A stretch of 64,000 nt of DNA from Oerskovia jenensis (GCF_016907235.1 NZ_JAFBBO010000001.1:310001-374000), one strand, 5' to 3'; positions 32,105 to 42,048 are shown, counted from the first letter of the stretch. Program-made: numbers and translations. Notes: generated from the letters alone by a model not told the origin.

Positions 32105-33850
32105 TCACGCGGTCAGGACCGGGAGCTGGAGGTAGGAGGGCCGGTGGCCGCCGGTGTGGACGACGTGCGTGCCCGCGTTGACGGTGGAGGCGTACTCGCG
32201 GTTGCCGGGCATCATGGTGCCCAGGAGCGACCGTCCGCTGACGACGAGACGCAGCTGTTCGCCGGGGTGGAACGCCAGGCCCACGGGGAGCAGGTCGATC
32301 TCGACGTCGACGACCTCGCCGGGCACGAGCTTGGCGACACGGTCAAAGGTGTGGGCGGGGACGTCGTCGGTGGAAAGCTCTTCGTCCAGGTGGCGCAGGG
32401 AGACGCGTAGGCGCCCGTCGGAGCCCTTGTAGCGCAGGATCGAGGCTCCTCGCTCGGTGACGTCGTGGACGATCGCGCCGTGGTTGAGCACGGTGAACTC
32501 CTGCAGCGGCGTGCCGTGCGCGTCGAGCTTCTGGACCAGGACGAACAGGTCCATGTCGTCGGAGCCCTGCGCCTCGACCCACAGGTGCGCCTTGGGGTAC
32601 CCGACGAGGACGGTCTCGGTCTCGAAGCGCGTCACGAACGACACCACGTCCGGGTTGCCCCCCACGGCGTAGGCCGCCGTGCTCTCCGTGGCGGGCGGCG
32701 TCGTCGACAGGGTGCGAGCTGCGCCGTCGAGGTAGTAGGTCGTGGACGTGACCTCCGCGGGCGGGAACTGGTCGGCAGGGACGTTCACCCGGTCGCCGCC
32801 TTCCAGGTCGAGCACGGAGTAGCGCACGCGCGGCGTCTGCTCCCACCCGTTGTCCTGGCCCTTGAGGACGTGGTCGAAGAACCGGCGCAGGTCCTCGACG
32901 TTGGCCTCGTCGTAGTAGTCGGGCCACTCCTGGCTGTTGTGGATGCGCAGCCACTTGTCCTGCGAGGCCATGCGCCGCCAGGCGCGGAACGTGCCCTGGG
33001 TGTGCAGGGTGTTGGAGTAGCTAGCCACGACGTACGCAGGCACGGTGATCTTGTCGAAGTCGGGGATCTTGTCCTCCCACAGCTCGCCCATGAGCGGGAA
33101 CTGGGCTGCCTCGGCGAGGATGTCCTCGCGATGGCTCTTACCCCAGTAGCTGTTGTCCTGGAGCTGTTCGGCGAACCCGGTGTCGGGCATCCCGCCGCGC
33201 ATCACGAGGTCACGGTAGACGTCGCTCACGCCTTCCCACGGGTTGATCGCAGCGAGGTGCGGGGGCTGCTCGGCTGCGGTGAACCACTGTGAGACGGCGA
33301 GGTAGGACGTTCCGCTCATCGCGACCTTGCCCGAGCACCAGTCCTGTTCGGCGAGCCACTCGACCAGGTCGTGGGCGTCGCGGCCTTCTTGGCGATCCCA
33401 GATGACGCTGTCCCCCTCGGACTCGGCCACGCCCCGGATGTCGGGGTTGCAGATCGCGTAGCCGCGCGCGCACCAGTACGCGGGGTCGGGCCCCTCGAAC
33501 TTCTCGAGCCCGGACACGGTGCCGTTGTCGAGCCCGACCATGCCGAAGATGCCCATGACGCTTGCCGAGGTCCCCTGGCCCTTGCCGTAGGGGCTCCACG
33601 CCACGATGACCGGCACCTGCTCGGTCCCGGCAGGCCGGAAGACGTCGACGTGGATCGTCACCCCGTCGCGCAGCGTGACGGGCACGTCCTTGTCGAGCAC
33701 GACGTCGACCGGCAGAGGCTTGAAGGGCGGGGCGATCTGGAACCCCGCCTCGAGCGTCCGGGTCCCCGGCTCGTAGCCGCTCAGGATCCCGTACCGGGGA
33801 CCCGGCTCCAGCGGCTGGGACGGCACATACACCTTCTGGTCGACGCTCAT
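32105..33850 (-). CDS. CocE/NonD family hydrolase (X-Pro dipeptidyl-peptidase-like)
   Basis: This 581-residue protein has the S15 alpha/beta hydrolase domain: VIVAWSPYGKGQG, GYAICNPDIRGVAESEGD, and the nucleophile elbow GKVAMSGTSYLAVSQW. A catalytic Asp/His region (FDHVLKGQDNGWE) and the C-terminal jelly-roll domain (FHPGEQLRLVVSGRSLLG) follow. CocE-type enzymes cleave esters or amides such as cocaine or acyl-amino acid derivatives; the substrate here is unknown. ATG 33850 has GAGGAG upstream; the much longer upstream frame crosses the tetR gene and is rejected. It is divergent from tetR around a palindromic operator, so it is probably TetR-controlled. Confidence 0.92.
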   Translation of the reverse strand: MSVDQKVYVPSQPLEPGPRYGILSGYEPGTRTLEAGFQIAPPFKPLPVDVVLDKDVPVTLRDGVTIHVDVFRPAGTEQVPVIVAWSPYGKGQGTSASVMGIFGMVGLDNGTVSGLEKFEGPDPAYWCARGYAICNPDIRGVAESEGDSVIWDRQEGRDAHDLVEWLAEQDWCSGKVAMSGTSYLAVSQWFTAAEQPPHLAAINPWEGVSDVYRDLVMRGGMPDTGFAEQLQDNSYWGKSHREDILAEAAQFPLMGELWEDKIPDFDKITVPAYVVASYSNTLHTQGTFRAWRRMASQDKWLRIHNSQEWPDYYDEANVEDLRRFFDHVLKGQDNGWEQTPRVRYSVLDLEGGDRVNVPADQFPPAEVTSTTYYLDGAARTLSTTPPATESTAAYAVGGNPDVVSFVTRFETETVLVGYPKAHLWVEAQGSDDMDLFVLVQKLDAHGTPLQEFTVLNHGAIVHDVTERGASILRYKGSDGRLRVSLRHLDEELSTDDVPAHTFDRVAKLVPGEVVDVEIDLLPVGLAFHPGEQLRLVVSGRSLLGTMMPGNREYASTVNAGTHVVHTGGHRPSYLQLPVLTA

Positions 33851-33925
33851 CGTGAGCTCCTCGTCTCTGTCGAGCCCGGGACGGGCTCTGTCAACTCCTC
33901 GACCGTACGACCGCTCGACGCAAAA

Positions 33926-33941
33926 CTCAACATCTGTTGAG
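33926..33941. promoter_or_regulatory. Palindromic operator between hydrolase and tetR
   Basis: CTCAACATCTGTTGAG is a perfect palindrome with 7-bp arms. It lies midway between the divergent starts (33850 and 33972), the expected site for the adjacent TetR repressor. Confidence 0.75.
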
Positions 33942-33971
33942 ATTCGATCCGAGGGACGGTACCTTCGGAGC

Positions 33972-34649
33972 ATGACCACACACACGAGCCCGGCTTCCCC
34001 GGCGCGGCGCGGGCGTCGACCGGGTGCAACCTCGACCAGGCAAGCCGTCCTCGACGCGGCCCGCGCCCGGTTCGCGGCCGACGGCTTCACGGCGACCACG
34101 ATCCGCCGCGTCGCGGCCGACGCCGGGGTCGACGCCTCGCTCGTGATGCAGTTCTTCCGGTCCAAGGACGAGCTCTTCGCGGCCGTCATGTCCGTGCCGG
34201 CGGGCGCACTCTCGCGCTTCAGCGCGGCGTTCGAGGGGCCCGACCACGGCCTCGGGGAGCGGGTGGTTCGGGCCTTCCTCGGAATCTGGGAAGAGGACGC
34301 CCACAGCTCTGCCCCGCTGATGGCCATGCTGCGCGGTGCCATCGTCAACGATCAGGCAAGTACCCAGCTGCGCGAGTTCCTCCAGGAGCGCCTCCTCGTC
34401 GACGCCGTCGCGTCCCGTGACGTCGAGGACGCGACGCTCCGCGCGGGGCTCGTGTCGTCGATGCTGGTCGGGCTCGTGGTGGGACGGGAAGTGGTCGGCG
34501 TCCCCACGCTGGCGCAAGCGGACCGTGAGACGCTGGTCGCCCTCGTCGGACCCGCCGTGCAGACGGTGCTCGCCCCGGCACCTGCGGCCCTCGGTGACGA
34601 GGAAGAGGACGAGGGCGATGACCCGTGCGACAAGGGGATGAACCGATGA
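33972..34649 (+). CDS. TetR-family repressor
   Basis: This 225-residue protein has a TetR HTH (RQAVLDAARARFAADGFTATTIRRVAADAGVDASLVMQFFRSKDELF) at about residues 22-68; the ligand domain matches the TetR_C_17-like group (GLERVVRAFLGIWE-type helix, LLVDAVASRDVEDATLRAGLVSSMLVGLVVGREVV). An acidic tail ends in a stop that overlaps the corA start (ATGA). It probably represses itself and the divergent hydrolase through the operator at 33926-33941. The ATG follows GGAG at short distance. Confidence 0.92.
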   Translation: MTTHTSPASPARRGRRPGATSTRQAVLDAARARFAADGFTATTIRRVAADAGVDASLVMQFFRSKDELFAAVMSVPAGALSRFSAAFEGPDHGLGERVVRAFLGIWEEDAHSSAPLMAMLRGAIVNDQASTQLREFLQERLLVDAVASRDVEDATLRAGLVSSMLVGLVVGREVVGVPTLAQADRETLVALVGPAVQTVLAPAPAALGDEEEDEGDDPCDKGMNR

Positions 34650-35713
34650 CGACGATCGACAGCCGCATCTACGTCGGCGGACACCGCACCGCGTCCCCAC
34701 CTGACCTCCAGGGCGTCGCCGACGACCTGGAGCGCTCGGGAGGCGTCGCATGGATCGGGCTGCTGGACCCGAGCGAGGACGATCTCGAGACCGTCGCTGC
34801 GAAGTTCGGTCTGCACCCGTTGGCCGTCGAGGACGCCCACAAGGGGCACCAGCGCGCGAAGCTCGAACGGTACGGCGAGACCGTGTTCGTCGTGATCCGC
34901 CCCGCCTGGTACGACGACCGGGCCGAGCGCGTCGACATCGGCGAGGTGCACCTGTTCGTCGGGCCCCGGTTCGTCGTCACCGTCCGCCACGGCGATCGAC
35001 TGGACCTGACAGCGGCTCGGGACGCGCTCGAAGCCGAACCCGAGTTCCTCGGCCGAGGGCCCGAGGCAATGCTCACGGCGTTCCTCGACGCCATCGTCGA
35101 CGGCTATGCGCCCGTCGTGGCCGGCCTGGTGAACGACATCGACGAGGTCGAGGACAGCCTCTTCGGCCAGGGCAACGTGGATCCCACGTTGTCCCAGCGG
35201 ATCTACAACCTGCTCTCCCAGGTCATCGCCCTCCAGCGGGCGATCGGCCCCCTCCCGGACATGGTGCACGGACTGCTGCGCGGGGCAGACCGCTACGGCA
35301 CAGGCGACGAGGTGCAGAACCGGTTGCGCAACGTCCTGGACCACACGCTTCGCGTGACGGACCGCGTCGACGGTTCGCGGTCCCTGCTCGAGAACGCCCT
35401 GACCGTGCACTCCACGCTCGTCTCGCTCGAGCAGAACGACGCCATGCGCCGCATGTCCAGCGCGAGCCTCGCCCAGGGCGAGGAAAGCCGCCGCCTCGCG
35501 GAGGAGACCATCGACCAGGGCGAACAGGTCAAGAAGATCTCCTCCTGGGCCGCGATCCTGTTCACCCCGACCCTCATCGCCGGCATCTACGGTATGAACT
35601 TCGACTTCATGCCCGAGCTCCACTGGACCTGGGGCTACCCGTACGCCTTGCTCCTCATGGCCTGCTTCGGCTTCGGGCTCTGGGGCATCTTCAAGTGGCG
35701 CCGCTGGCTCTGA
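34646..35713 (+). CDS. corA: CorA-family divalent cation transporter
   Basis: This 355-residue protein has the large cytoplasmic funnel, two C-terminal membrane helices and the pore signature GIYGMNF followed by MPELHW. It is the 2-TM-GxN type, which transports Mg2+ or Co2+ passively. Its ATG overlaps the tetR stop (ATGA) with AAGGGG upstream, so it is co-expressed with a TetR regulator, which is unusual for a housekeeping Mg2+ channel. A function in export or stress response (e.g. ZntB-like) is possible. Confidence 0.93.
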   Translation: MTTIDSRIYVGGHRTASPPDLQGVADDLERSGGVAWIGLLDPSEDDLETVAAKFGLHPLAVEDAHKGHQRAKLERYGETVFVVIRPAWYDDRAERVDIGEVHLFVGPRFVVTVRHGDRLDLTAARDALEAEPEFLGRGPEAMLTAFLDAIVDGYAPVVAGLVNDIDEVEDSLFGQGNVDPTLSQRIYNLLSQVIALQRAIGPLPDMVHGLLRGADRYGTGDEVQNRLRNVLDHTLRVTDRVDGSRSLLENALTVHSTLVSLEQNDAMRRMSSASLAQGEESRRLAEETIDQGEQVKKISSWAAILFTPTLIAGIYGMNFDFMPELHWTWGYPYALLLMACFGFGLWGIFKWRRWL

Positions 35714-35824
35714 GAAGTCGCAGCGACCACGGACCGCGATCATCGAAGATCCACGGTGGAAACTGCGGTCACGAACACCGCCTCCGTGCGCCCGGGCACC
35801 CCGGGCGCCTCGGGGTGCGCGCCG

Positions 35825-36373
35825 CTACAGCGCGTGCGCCATGACGCGCTGCGGCCCCGCGTCACCCCCGAGGTACCGGCCGCGGTCGACGAACCCGCCG
35901 CGCGCGTAGGCGCGCAGCCCGGCGGCGTTCTCCTCGTTGACGGTCAGCACGACGGCCGCGAAAGGCCCTCGTCCGAGGCGCTCCGCGAGCCGGGCCGCGA
36001 GCGCCGGCAGGGCGGCCGCCACGGCGGTCCCGACGCCCTGCCCCTGGTGCGCCGCGTCGACGAGGAACCCGCGGAACAGCACGACGTCGCCGGTCGCCGG
36101 CCCGTCGAGCAGCGCGACGACCTCGGTGGGCGCGCCGCCCGGGTGCAGGACGCCGAGCCCCGCGACCTCCTCGCCGCGCGAGGCGACCAGGAGGTGACGG
36201 CCAGGGTCCGCCTCGGCGAGGGCCACGATCTCGGCGGCCGACGAGACGAACCGGTCCTGGCCCGGTGCGGCCGTGACTCCGCGCAACCGGCCCAGCATCT
36301 CCTCGCGGGACGCCGGGTCCTGCGCGAGGTCGGCGAGAAGGATGCTGCTGGTCCGCCCGGTCTCCGTGTCCAC
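35825..36373 (-). CDS. GNAT-family N-acetyltransferase
   Basis: This 182-residue protein has the GNAT fold with the acetyl-CoA loop FLVDAAHQGQGVGTAVAAALPAL and the late VLTVNEENAAGLRAYARGGFVDRGRYL. The substrate is unknown. I place the start at GTG 36373, because a -10-like TACCGT (minus strand, 36380-36385) lies six bases upstream, the leaderless spacing also seen in other genes here. A longer form from 36436 would overlap that promoter. It is divergent from kynA. Confidence 0.82.
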   Translation of the reverse strand: MDTETGRTSSILLADLAQDPASREEMLGRLRGVTAAPGQDRFVSSAAEIVALAEADPGRHLLVASRGEEVAGLGVLHPGGAPTEVVALLDGPATGDVVLFRGFLVDAAHQGQGVGTAVAAALPALAARLAERLGRGPFAAVVLTVNEENAAGLRAYARGGFVDRGRYLGGDAGPQRVMAHAL

Positions 36374-36454
36374 CCGGCGACGGTACCCCCCAAGCACGCG
36401 CAGTCCGGCACGTGACTCGTGGCACCCGTCGCCCACGGCACCTACTCTCGGGGG

Positions 36455-37318
36455 ATGACAACGCCGTCACCGGGCAGCGAGCGCCCGCTCGAGCCCGACA
36501 TCGTGACCGACCTGCGCGAGCAGATGACGTACGGCTCGTACCTGCACCTGGACACGCTCCTGGACGCGCAGGCCCCGGTCAGCGAGCCCGCCCACCACGA
36601 CGAGATGCTCTTCATCGTGCAGCACCAGACGACCGAGCTGTGGCTCAAGCTGGTCCTGCACGAGCTGGTCTCGGCGCGCGCGCTCATCGCGGCCGACGAC
36701 CTCCAGTCGGCGCTCAAGCGCATCGCGCGGGTCAAGCACGTCCAGCGCACGCTGACCGAGCAGTGGTCGGTCCTGGCGACCCTCACGCCGAGCGAGTACG
36801 CGCAGTTCCGCGGGTTCCTGGGCCACGCGTCGGGGTTCCAGTCGTGGCAGTACCGCGCGGTCGAGTTCCTGCTGGGCAACAAGAACGCGCGCATGCTCTC
36901 GGTGTTCGACGCCGAGCCCGCGGCGCGCGCCGAGCTCGAGCGCCTGCTGCACGAGCCGAGCGTCTACGACGAGTTCCTGCGCTACCTCGCGCGGCACGGC
37001 CACGACGTGCCCGCCCGCGTGCTCGAGCGCGACGTCACGCAGGGCTACACGCTCGACGAGGACCTGGTCGAGACCTTCCGCGCGATCTACGACGACCCGG
37101 AGGGCAACTGGCTCGCCTACGAGAGCTGCGAGGAGCTCGTCGACCTCGAGGACAACTTCCAGCTCTGGCGCTTTCGTCACATGAAGACCGTGCTGCGCAT
37201 CATCGGGACCAAGCGCGGCACGGGCGGCTCGAGCGGCGTGGGCTTCCTCGAGAAGGCCCTCGACCTGACGTTCTTCCCCGAGCTGTTCGCGGTGCGCACC
37301 GAGATCGGCCGGGCGTGA
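36455..37318 (+). CDS. kynA: Tryptophan 2,3-dioxygenase
   Basis: This 287-residue haem enzyme opens the indole ring of L-tryptophan to give N-formyl-L-kynurenine. Diagnostic stretches are [36 protein letters not shown] (substrate-pocket His), [20 protein letters not shown] and [25 protein letters not shown] with the haem-ligand His. Its -10-like TACTCT (36443-36448) lies six bases before ATG 36455, so the operon is probably leaderless. Its stop overlaps the next start (GTGA). It is the first gene of a three-gene kynurenine operon. Confidence 0.96.
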   Translation: MTTPSPGSERPLEPDIVTDLREQMTYGSYLHLDTLLDAQAPVSEPAHHDEMLFIVQHQTTELWLKLVLHELVSARALIAADDLQSALKRIARVKHVQRTLTEQWSVLATLTPSEYAQFRGFLGHASGFQSWQYRAVEFLLGNKNARMLSVFDAEPAARAELERLLHEPSVYDEFLRYLARHGHDVPARVLERDVTQGYTLDEDLVETFRAIYDDPEGNWLAYESCEELVDLEDNFQLWRFRHMKTVLRIIGTKRGTGGSSGVGFLEKALDLTFFPELFAVRTEIGRA

Positions 37319-38502
37319 ACGGAGCGCCCGGACGTCCTGCGGTCACCTTCACGGTCGACGCCCGCTGGGAGCGGGGTACGGGATGGACCGGCCCGACGGC
37401 GGTCGTCGCCACCCCGGACGGGTTCCGCTCGCGTGTGGGTACCGACCCTGCGCCGACCCGTCACCTCGCGGGCGTCCTCCTGCCCGGCTTCCGCGACGCG
37501 CACGTCCACCTGTCCCTGGTCGATGCGTCCGCCCTGTTCCGGGGCGGCCTCGCCGCGGTCGACGACCTGGGCGGCGACCCGGCGGTCGTGTCGGCCCTCG
37601 CCGCACGCTCCGCCCGGGGCGCACGATCGGCCCGGTCCGGCCCTGCCGATACCTCACCACTGCCCGAGGTCCGCTTCGCCGGGGCGTTCCTGACTGCCCG
37701 CGGCGGCTACCCGTCGGACCGGTCGTGGGCACCGCCGGGGTCGGTCGTGGAGGTCGCCGGCCCTGAGCAGGCCGCGGCCGCGGTCGACCGGCAGGTCGAG
37801 GCCGGGGCGAGCTTCGTCAAGGTCGCCCTGCACACGGGCGCGGGCCCCGTGCCCGACGACGCGACCCTCCGCGCGCTCGTGGGGCGCGCGCACGACCGGG
37901 ACCGGCCCGTGGTCGCGCACACCGAGGGCGTGGGCCAGGCCGAGCGGGCGCTCATGGCGGGCGTGGACCGTCTCGCGCACTGCCCGTTCAGCGAGCGGCT
38001 GCCCGACCGCCTCGTGACGGTGGCGGCGCGCACCCAGTCATGGGTCAGCACGCTCGACATCCACGGCTGGGGCACCCCGACCGACCAGCATGCCGTCGCG
38101 CTCGACAACCTCACGCGGTTCGTCGCGGCGCGCGGCACCGTGGTCTACGGCACCGACCAGGGCAACGGTCCGCTGCCCTGCGGGGTCGACGAGCGCGAGC
38201 TCGTCGCGCTCCAGTCCGCAGGTCTCGCCACGGGCGGGCTGCTGCTCGCCCTGACCTCCGCACCGACCCCGGTCGCCTGCACGTTCCTGCCCGGGCCGAG
38301 ACCCGCGCCGGGCGCCCCGCCCGAGGAGGTCGCCGCCTGGCTCGCGCGTGCGACGGTGCTCAGGCCACGCGACCTCCTCGGCCCGGAACCACCTGCACGT
38401 GACGGACCGACGGCCGACCCGCCCTCGGCCGACGCCTCCGGCCGTGCGGTGACCACCCACGACCTGTCCCTCGACGACCCGACCAGGGAGCACCACCCGT
38501 GA
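37315..38502 (+). CDS. Amidohydrolase-superfamily protein in kynurenine operon
   Basis: This 395-residue protein has the complete metal set of the amidohydrolase superfamily: DAHVHL (His 63 and 65), a candidate carboxylated Lys in [10 protein letters not shown] (about 169), VVAHTEG (His about 202), DRLAHCPF (His about 222) and YGTDQGN (Asp about 281). It resembles imidazolonepropionase-like cyclic amidohydrolases. The GTG start overlaps the kynA stop and its own stop overlaps the kynU start (GTGA both times). It fills the position of kynurenine formamidase (kynB), which is otherwise missing, so formamidase activity is a reasonable but unproven inference. Confidence 0.88.
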   Translation: MNGAPGRPAVTFTVDARWERGTGWTGPTAVVATPDGFRSRVGTDPAPTRHLAGVLLPGFRDAHVHLSLVDASALFRGGLAAVDDLGGDPAVVSALAARSARGARSARSGPADTSPLPEVRFAGAFLTARGGYPSDRSWAPPGSVVEVAGPEQAAAAVDRQVEAGASFVKVALHTGAGPVPDDATLRALVGRAHDRDRPVVAHTEGVGQAERALMAGVDRLAHCPFSERLPDRLVTVAARTQSWVSTLDIHGWGTPTDQHAVALDNLTRFVAARGTVVYGTDQGNGPLPCGVDERELVALQSAGLATGGLLLALTSAPTPVACTFLPGPRPAPGAPPEEVAAWLARATVLRPRDLLGPEPPARDGPTADPPSADASGRAVTTHDLSLDDPTREHHP

Positions 38503-39776
38503 CCAGCAGCCAGGCCAGTCCCCCGACCGACCGCACCCGGACTCCCGCGCGACGCGCCGCGGCCCTCGACGCCGCCGACCCGCTCGCCCGGTTCCGGGAC
38601 GAGTTCATGCCCTCCGACGACGTGGTCGCCTACCTCGACGGCAACTCTCTGGGCCGTCCCACGCGCGCGAGCGCCGAGCGCCTGGCCCGCTTCACGACCG
38701 AGCAGTGGGCCTCGCGCCTCATCCGCGGCTGGGACGAGTCCTGGTACGAGCTGCCGCTCGCGATCGGCGACCGGATCGGCCAGACCGTGCTCGGCGCGGC
38801 GCCGGGCCAGACGTTCGTGGGCGACTCGACGACCGTGATCCTCTACAAGCTCGTGCGCGCGGCCCTCGACGCCCGCCCGGGGCGCACCGAGATCGTGGTG
38901 GACACCGGGAACTTCCCCACGGACCGGTTCGTGCTCCAGGGCATCGCGGCCGAACGGGGCGCGACGCTGCGCTGGCTCGCCCCGGGCCCCGACGCGGGCG
39001 TGACCCCGGACGAGGTCGCGGGCGTCGTCGGGCCGCAGACCGCGCTCGTGGTCCTCAGCCACGTCGCCTACCGGTCCGGGTTCCTCGCCGACGCGGGCAC
39101 GATCACGCGCGTCGCCCACGACGCCGGGGCGCTCGTGCTGTGGGACCTGTGCCACTCCGCGGGGGCCGTGCCCGTCGCGCTCGACGCCTGGGACGTGGAC
39201 CTCGCGGCGGGCTGCACCTACAAGTACCTCAACGGCGGGCCCGGGTCGCCCGCGTTCGGGTACGTGCGCGCAGACCTCCAGACGGCGCTGACCCAGCCGA
39301 TCCAGGGCTGGATGGGCAGCGACGCGCCGTTCGAGATGGGGCCCGAGTACGCACCCCACACCGGGGTACGGAGGTTCCTGAGCGGTACGCCCGCGGTCGT
39401 CGGGATGCTCGCGATGCAGGACATGCTCGACCTGCTCGACGAGGCGGGGAACGTCGCCGGGGCCGATGCCGTGCGGGACAAGTCGGTCCGGCTCACCACG
39501 TTCGCGCTCGACCTCGTGGACGAGCTCCTGGTGCCCCTGGGGGTGCGCGTGGCCTCGCCCCGCGACCCGGCCCGGCGCGGGGGCCACGTGACGATCGACC
39601 ACGCCGCGTTCGAACGCGTGATCCCTCGCCTGTGGGCGCAGGGGGTCGTCCCCGACTTCCGCCGGCCCGACGGCCTGCGGCTCGGGCTCTCGCCCCTGTC
39701 GACGAGCTTCGCCGAGGTGCAGGTCGGGGTCGAGGCGATCCGCGCGGCCCTCCTCGACGAGACAGCGAGCGCCTGA
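38499..39776 (+). CDS. kynU: Kynureninase
   Basis: This 425-residue PLP enzyme cleaves kynurenine (or 3-hydroxykynurenine) to anthranilate (or 3-hydroxyanthranilate) and alanine. It has YLDGNSLGRPTRASAERLARF, LWDLCHSAGAVPVALDAWDVD and the PLP Lys in GCTYKYLNGGPGSPAFGYV, then QGWMGSDAPFEMGPEYAP. The GTG start overlaps the amidohydrolase stop. It is the last gene of the operon, giving tryptophan to anthranilate plus alanine; no nad or catechol-pathway gene follows directly. Confidence 0.96.
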   Translation: MTSSQASPPTDRTRTPARRAAALDAADPLARFRDEFMPSDDVVAYLDGNSLGRPTRASAERLARFTTEQWASRLIRGWDESWYELPLAIGDRIGQTVLGAAPGQTFVGDSTTVILYKLVRAALDARPGRTEIVVDTGNFPTDRFVLQGIAAERGATLRWLAPGPDAGVTPDEVAGVVGPQTALVVLSHVAYRSGFLADAGTITRVAHDAGALVLWDLCHSAGAVPVALDAWDVDLAAGCTYKYLNGGPGSPAFGYVRADLQTALTQPIQGWMGSDAPFEMGPEYAPHTGVRRFLSGTPAVVGMLAMQDMLDLLDEAGNVAGADAVRDKSVRLTTFALDLVDELLVPLGVRVASPRDPARRGGHVTIDHAAFERVIPRLWAQGVVPDFRRPDGLRLGLSPLSTSFAEVQVGVEAIRAALLDETASA

Positions 39777-39894
39777 GGGGCACGGCCCGGCGGGTGGTGG
39801 CGGTGCACCGGCCGGGCTCCCGGTTGTCGCCCCCGGGCACCGGTGCCACGCTGGAATGGTCGTGGACCCGGGAACCGCCAGGGAAGGCGTACCC

Positions 39895-42048
39895 ATGTTC
39901 GGCAGCATCGCTCGGACGGTGATCGCTCACCCGTGGCGCGTGATCGGCGTGTGGGTGCTCCTCGCGGCCGCGGTCGTCGTCTTCTCACCGAACCTGGACG
40001 ACTACACGACGGGCAACCAGCAGTCGTTCCTGCCCGCGTCGTTCGAGTCGGTGAAGGCGCAGGACGCGGGCGACGAGAACTTCCCCGCACAGTCGGGGGC
40101 CACGGGCAGCCTGGTCGTCGTCCGGTCCGACGGCGCCGCGCTCACCACGGACGACCAGACCGCCGTCGCCGGGCTCGCGACGACGCTCCAGGACGACGCG
40201 ATCCCCGGGGTGGTCTCCGTGCAGGAGACCCCGCAGTCCCTCTCGCAGGACGGCCAGACCGCCGCGCTGTCGGTCGCGTTCGACGGCCAGCCCGGCGACG
40301 AGGCGGTCGACGACGCCGTGCCCGCGCTGCGCACCGCGACCGACGCGGCCCTGCAGGGCACCGACCTGACCGGCGCGCTCACGGGCAACGCCGCGATCCA
40401 GGTCGACACGACCACGGCCTACTCCGCGGCCGAGCGGACCATCACGATCGCGACCGTGCTGCTCATCGTGGTGCTCCTGGGCCTCGTGTTCCGCAGCCCC
40501 GTGATCGCGGTGATCCCGATCGTCGTGATCGGTGTGGTGCTCTCGGTCGTCACGGGCCTGACCGCATGGCTCGCGGAACTGCTCGACTTCCAGGTGAGCG
40601 ACACCCTGCAGCCCATCCTGGTCGTGGTCCTGTTCGGGATCGGCACCGACTACATCGTGTTCGTCCTGTTCCGGTACCGCGAGCACCTGCGCCGGGGCGA
40701 GAGCCACCACGAGGCGCTCGAGGCGTCGGTGGGGGTCGTGGGCCGGGTCGTCGCGTCCTCGGCCCTCACCGTGATCGGCGCGTTCGCGGCGCTGCTGTTC
40801 GCGCAGCTCGAGTCGCTCAGCACCCTCGCGCCGGGCCTGATCGTGGCGGTCGCCGTGATGCTCGTGACCGCGCTGACCCTGATCCCCGCGCTCTTCGTGC
40901 TCCTCGGCCGGGTGCTCTTCTGGCCCCTCGGCCCGGGCCACGACGCCCGGCGCAGCCCGTTCGCGGCCGTCGGGTCGTTCACGGCCCGCCGTCCCGTCGT
41001 CCCGGCCCTCGCGGTCGGGGCCGTGCTCGTGGTCCTCACGCTGTTCGCGTCGGGGTACAAGGCCACCTACGACACGCTCGACGAGCTCCCCGCGGACACC
41101 GCCTCGCGTCAGGCGTTCACGACGCTCGACGCGTCGTTCCCCGCGGGCGCGCTGAGCCCCACGCAGGTCTACGTCGTGGGGACCACGCCGCTCGACCCGG
41201 CCGCGCTGTCCACGCTCGCGACGGACCTCGCCGCGGTCCCGGGCGTCACGTCCGTCGCGCCACCCACGACCACGACCGACGGGACGGCCGCGCTCGTCAC
41301 CGTGGTGCTCGCCGACGACCCCTACTCCGACGCCGCCATGGCCACGGTCGAGGGGCCCCTGCGCGACGCCGCGCACGGGTCGGTGCCGGGCGCCGAGGTC
41401 TACGTCGGTGGCCAGACCTCGGCGTTCGTCGACGTGCGCGACCAGCTCCGCGCCGACACCGGCCGCGTGTTCCCGATCGCCGCCGTGATCATCGTCGTGA
41501 TCCTCGGCCTGCTCCTGACCGCCGTGCTCGGCGCCGTCAACCTGCTCGTGTGCGTCGCGCTCACGTTCACCGCGACCCTCGGCGCGGTCGTCCTGCTCTA
41601 CCTGCACGCGCTCGGGTACGCCGGCATCGACTTCTCGATCCCCGTCGTGCTGTACCTGTTCGTCGTCGCGATCGGCACCGACTACAACATCCTCGTCGCC
41701 GCGCGCATGCACGAGGAGTACCGCGCGGGGGCGACCTCGCGCGAGGCCGCGCGCGTCGCGATCACCCAGGACGCACCGACCGCGGCCGCGGCCGGGGCCA
41801 TCCTGGCCTGCACGTTCGCCTCGCTCATGCTCACGGGCATCGCGAACCTCGCACAGCTCGGGTTCGGCGTCGCGGTCGGGATCGTCGCCGCCGCGTTCCT
41901 CATGGCGCCGCTGCTCGTGCCCGCGCTCGCCGCGCTCGAAGGGCGGGCGTTCTGGTGGCCCACGCGACGGGCCGTCGTCGGCCTCCCTCGGGCCGAGCCC
42001 GCGCCGGGGCCCGCCGATGCTCCCGCGGACGTGGCGCCGTCGGGCTGA
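39895..42048 (+). CDS. MMPL-family RND transporter
   Basis: This 717-residue protein has 12 membrane segments in the MMPL two-repeat layout. The first helix is VIAHPWRVIGVWVLL, large extracytoplasmic domains follow helices 1 and 7, and the conserved GIGTDYIVFVLFRYRE and AIGTDYNILVAARMHEEY carry the Asp-Tyr proton-relay residues. MMPL proteins export lipids or drugs. AGGGAAGG lies about eight bases before ATG 39895. It is followed by its own terminator and then by a UvrA paralogue in the same direction, a combination suggestive of drug resistance. Confidence 0.93.
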   Translation: MFGSIARTVIAHPWRVIGVWVLLAAAVVVFSPNLDDYTTGNQQSFLPASFESVKAQDAGDENFPAQSGATGSLVVVRSDGAALTTDDQTAVAGLATTLQDDAIPGVVSVQETPQSLSQDGQTAALSVAFDGQPGDEAVDDAVPALRTATDAALQGTDLTGALTGNAAIQVDTTTAYSAAERTITIATVLLIVVLLGLVFRSPVIAVIPIVVIGVVLSVVTGLTAWLAELLDFQVSDTLQPILVVVLFGIGTDYIVFVLFRYREHLRRGESHHEALEASVGVVGRVVASSALTVIGAFAALLFAQLESLSTLAPGLIVAVAVMLVTALTLIPALFVLLGRVLFWPLGPGHDARRSPFAAVGSFTARRPVVPALAVGAVLVVLTLFASGYKATYDTLDELPADTASRQAFTTLDASFPAGALSPTQVYVVGTTPLDPAALSTLATDLAAVPGVTSVAPPTTTTDGTAALVTVVLADDPYSDAAMATVEGPLRDAAHGSVPGAEVYVGGQTSAFVDVRDQLRADTGRVFPIAAVIIVVILGLLLTAVLGAVNLLVCVALTFTATLGAVVLLYLHALGYAGIDFSIPVVLYLFVVAIGTDYNILVAARMHEEYRAGATSREAARVAITQDAPTAAAAGAILACTFASLMLTGIANLAQLGFGVAVGIVAAAFLMAPLLVPALAALEGRAFWWPTRRAVVGLPRAEPAPGPADAPADVAPSG

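Noticed and set aside
32105-34348. A 747-residue form of the CocE/NonD hydrolase
   Set aside because: The extra N-terminus runs antisense through tetR and its operator; ATG 33850 has a ribosome site and a family-typical start.
36412-38502. One 696-residue protein covering kynA and the amidohydrolase
   Set aside because: The first 300 residues are an Arg/Pro-rich alternative frame of kynA; the real gene starts at GTG 37315.
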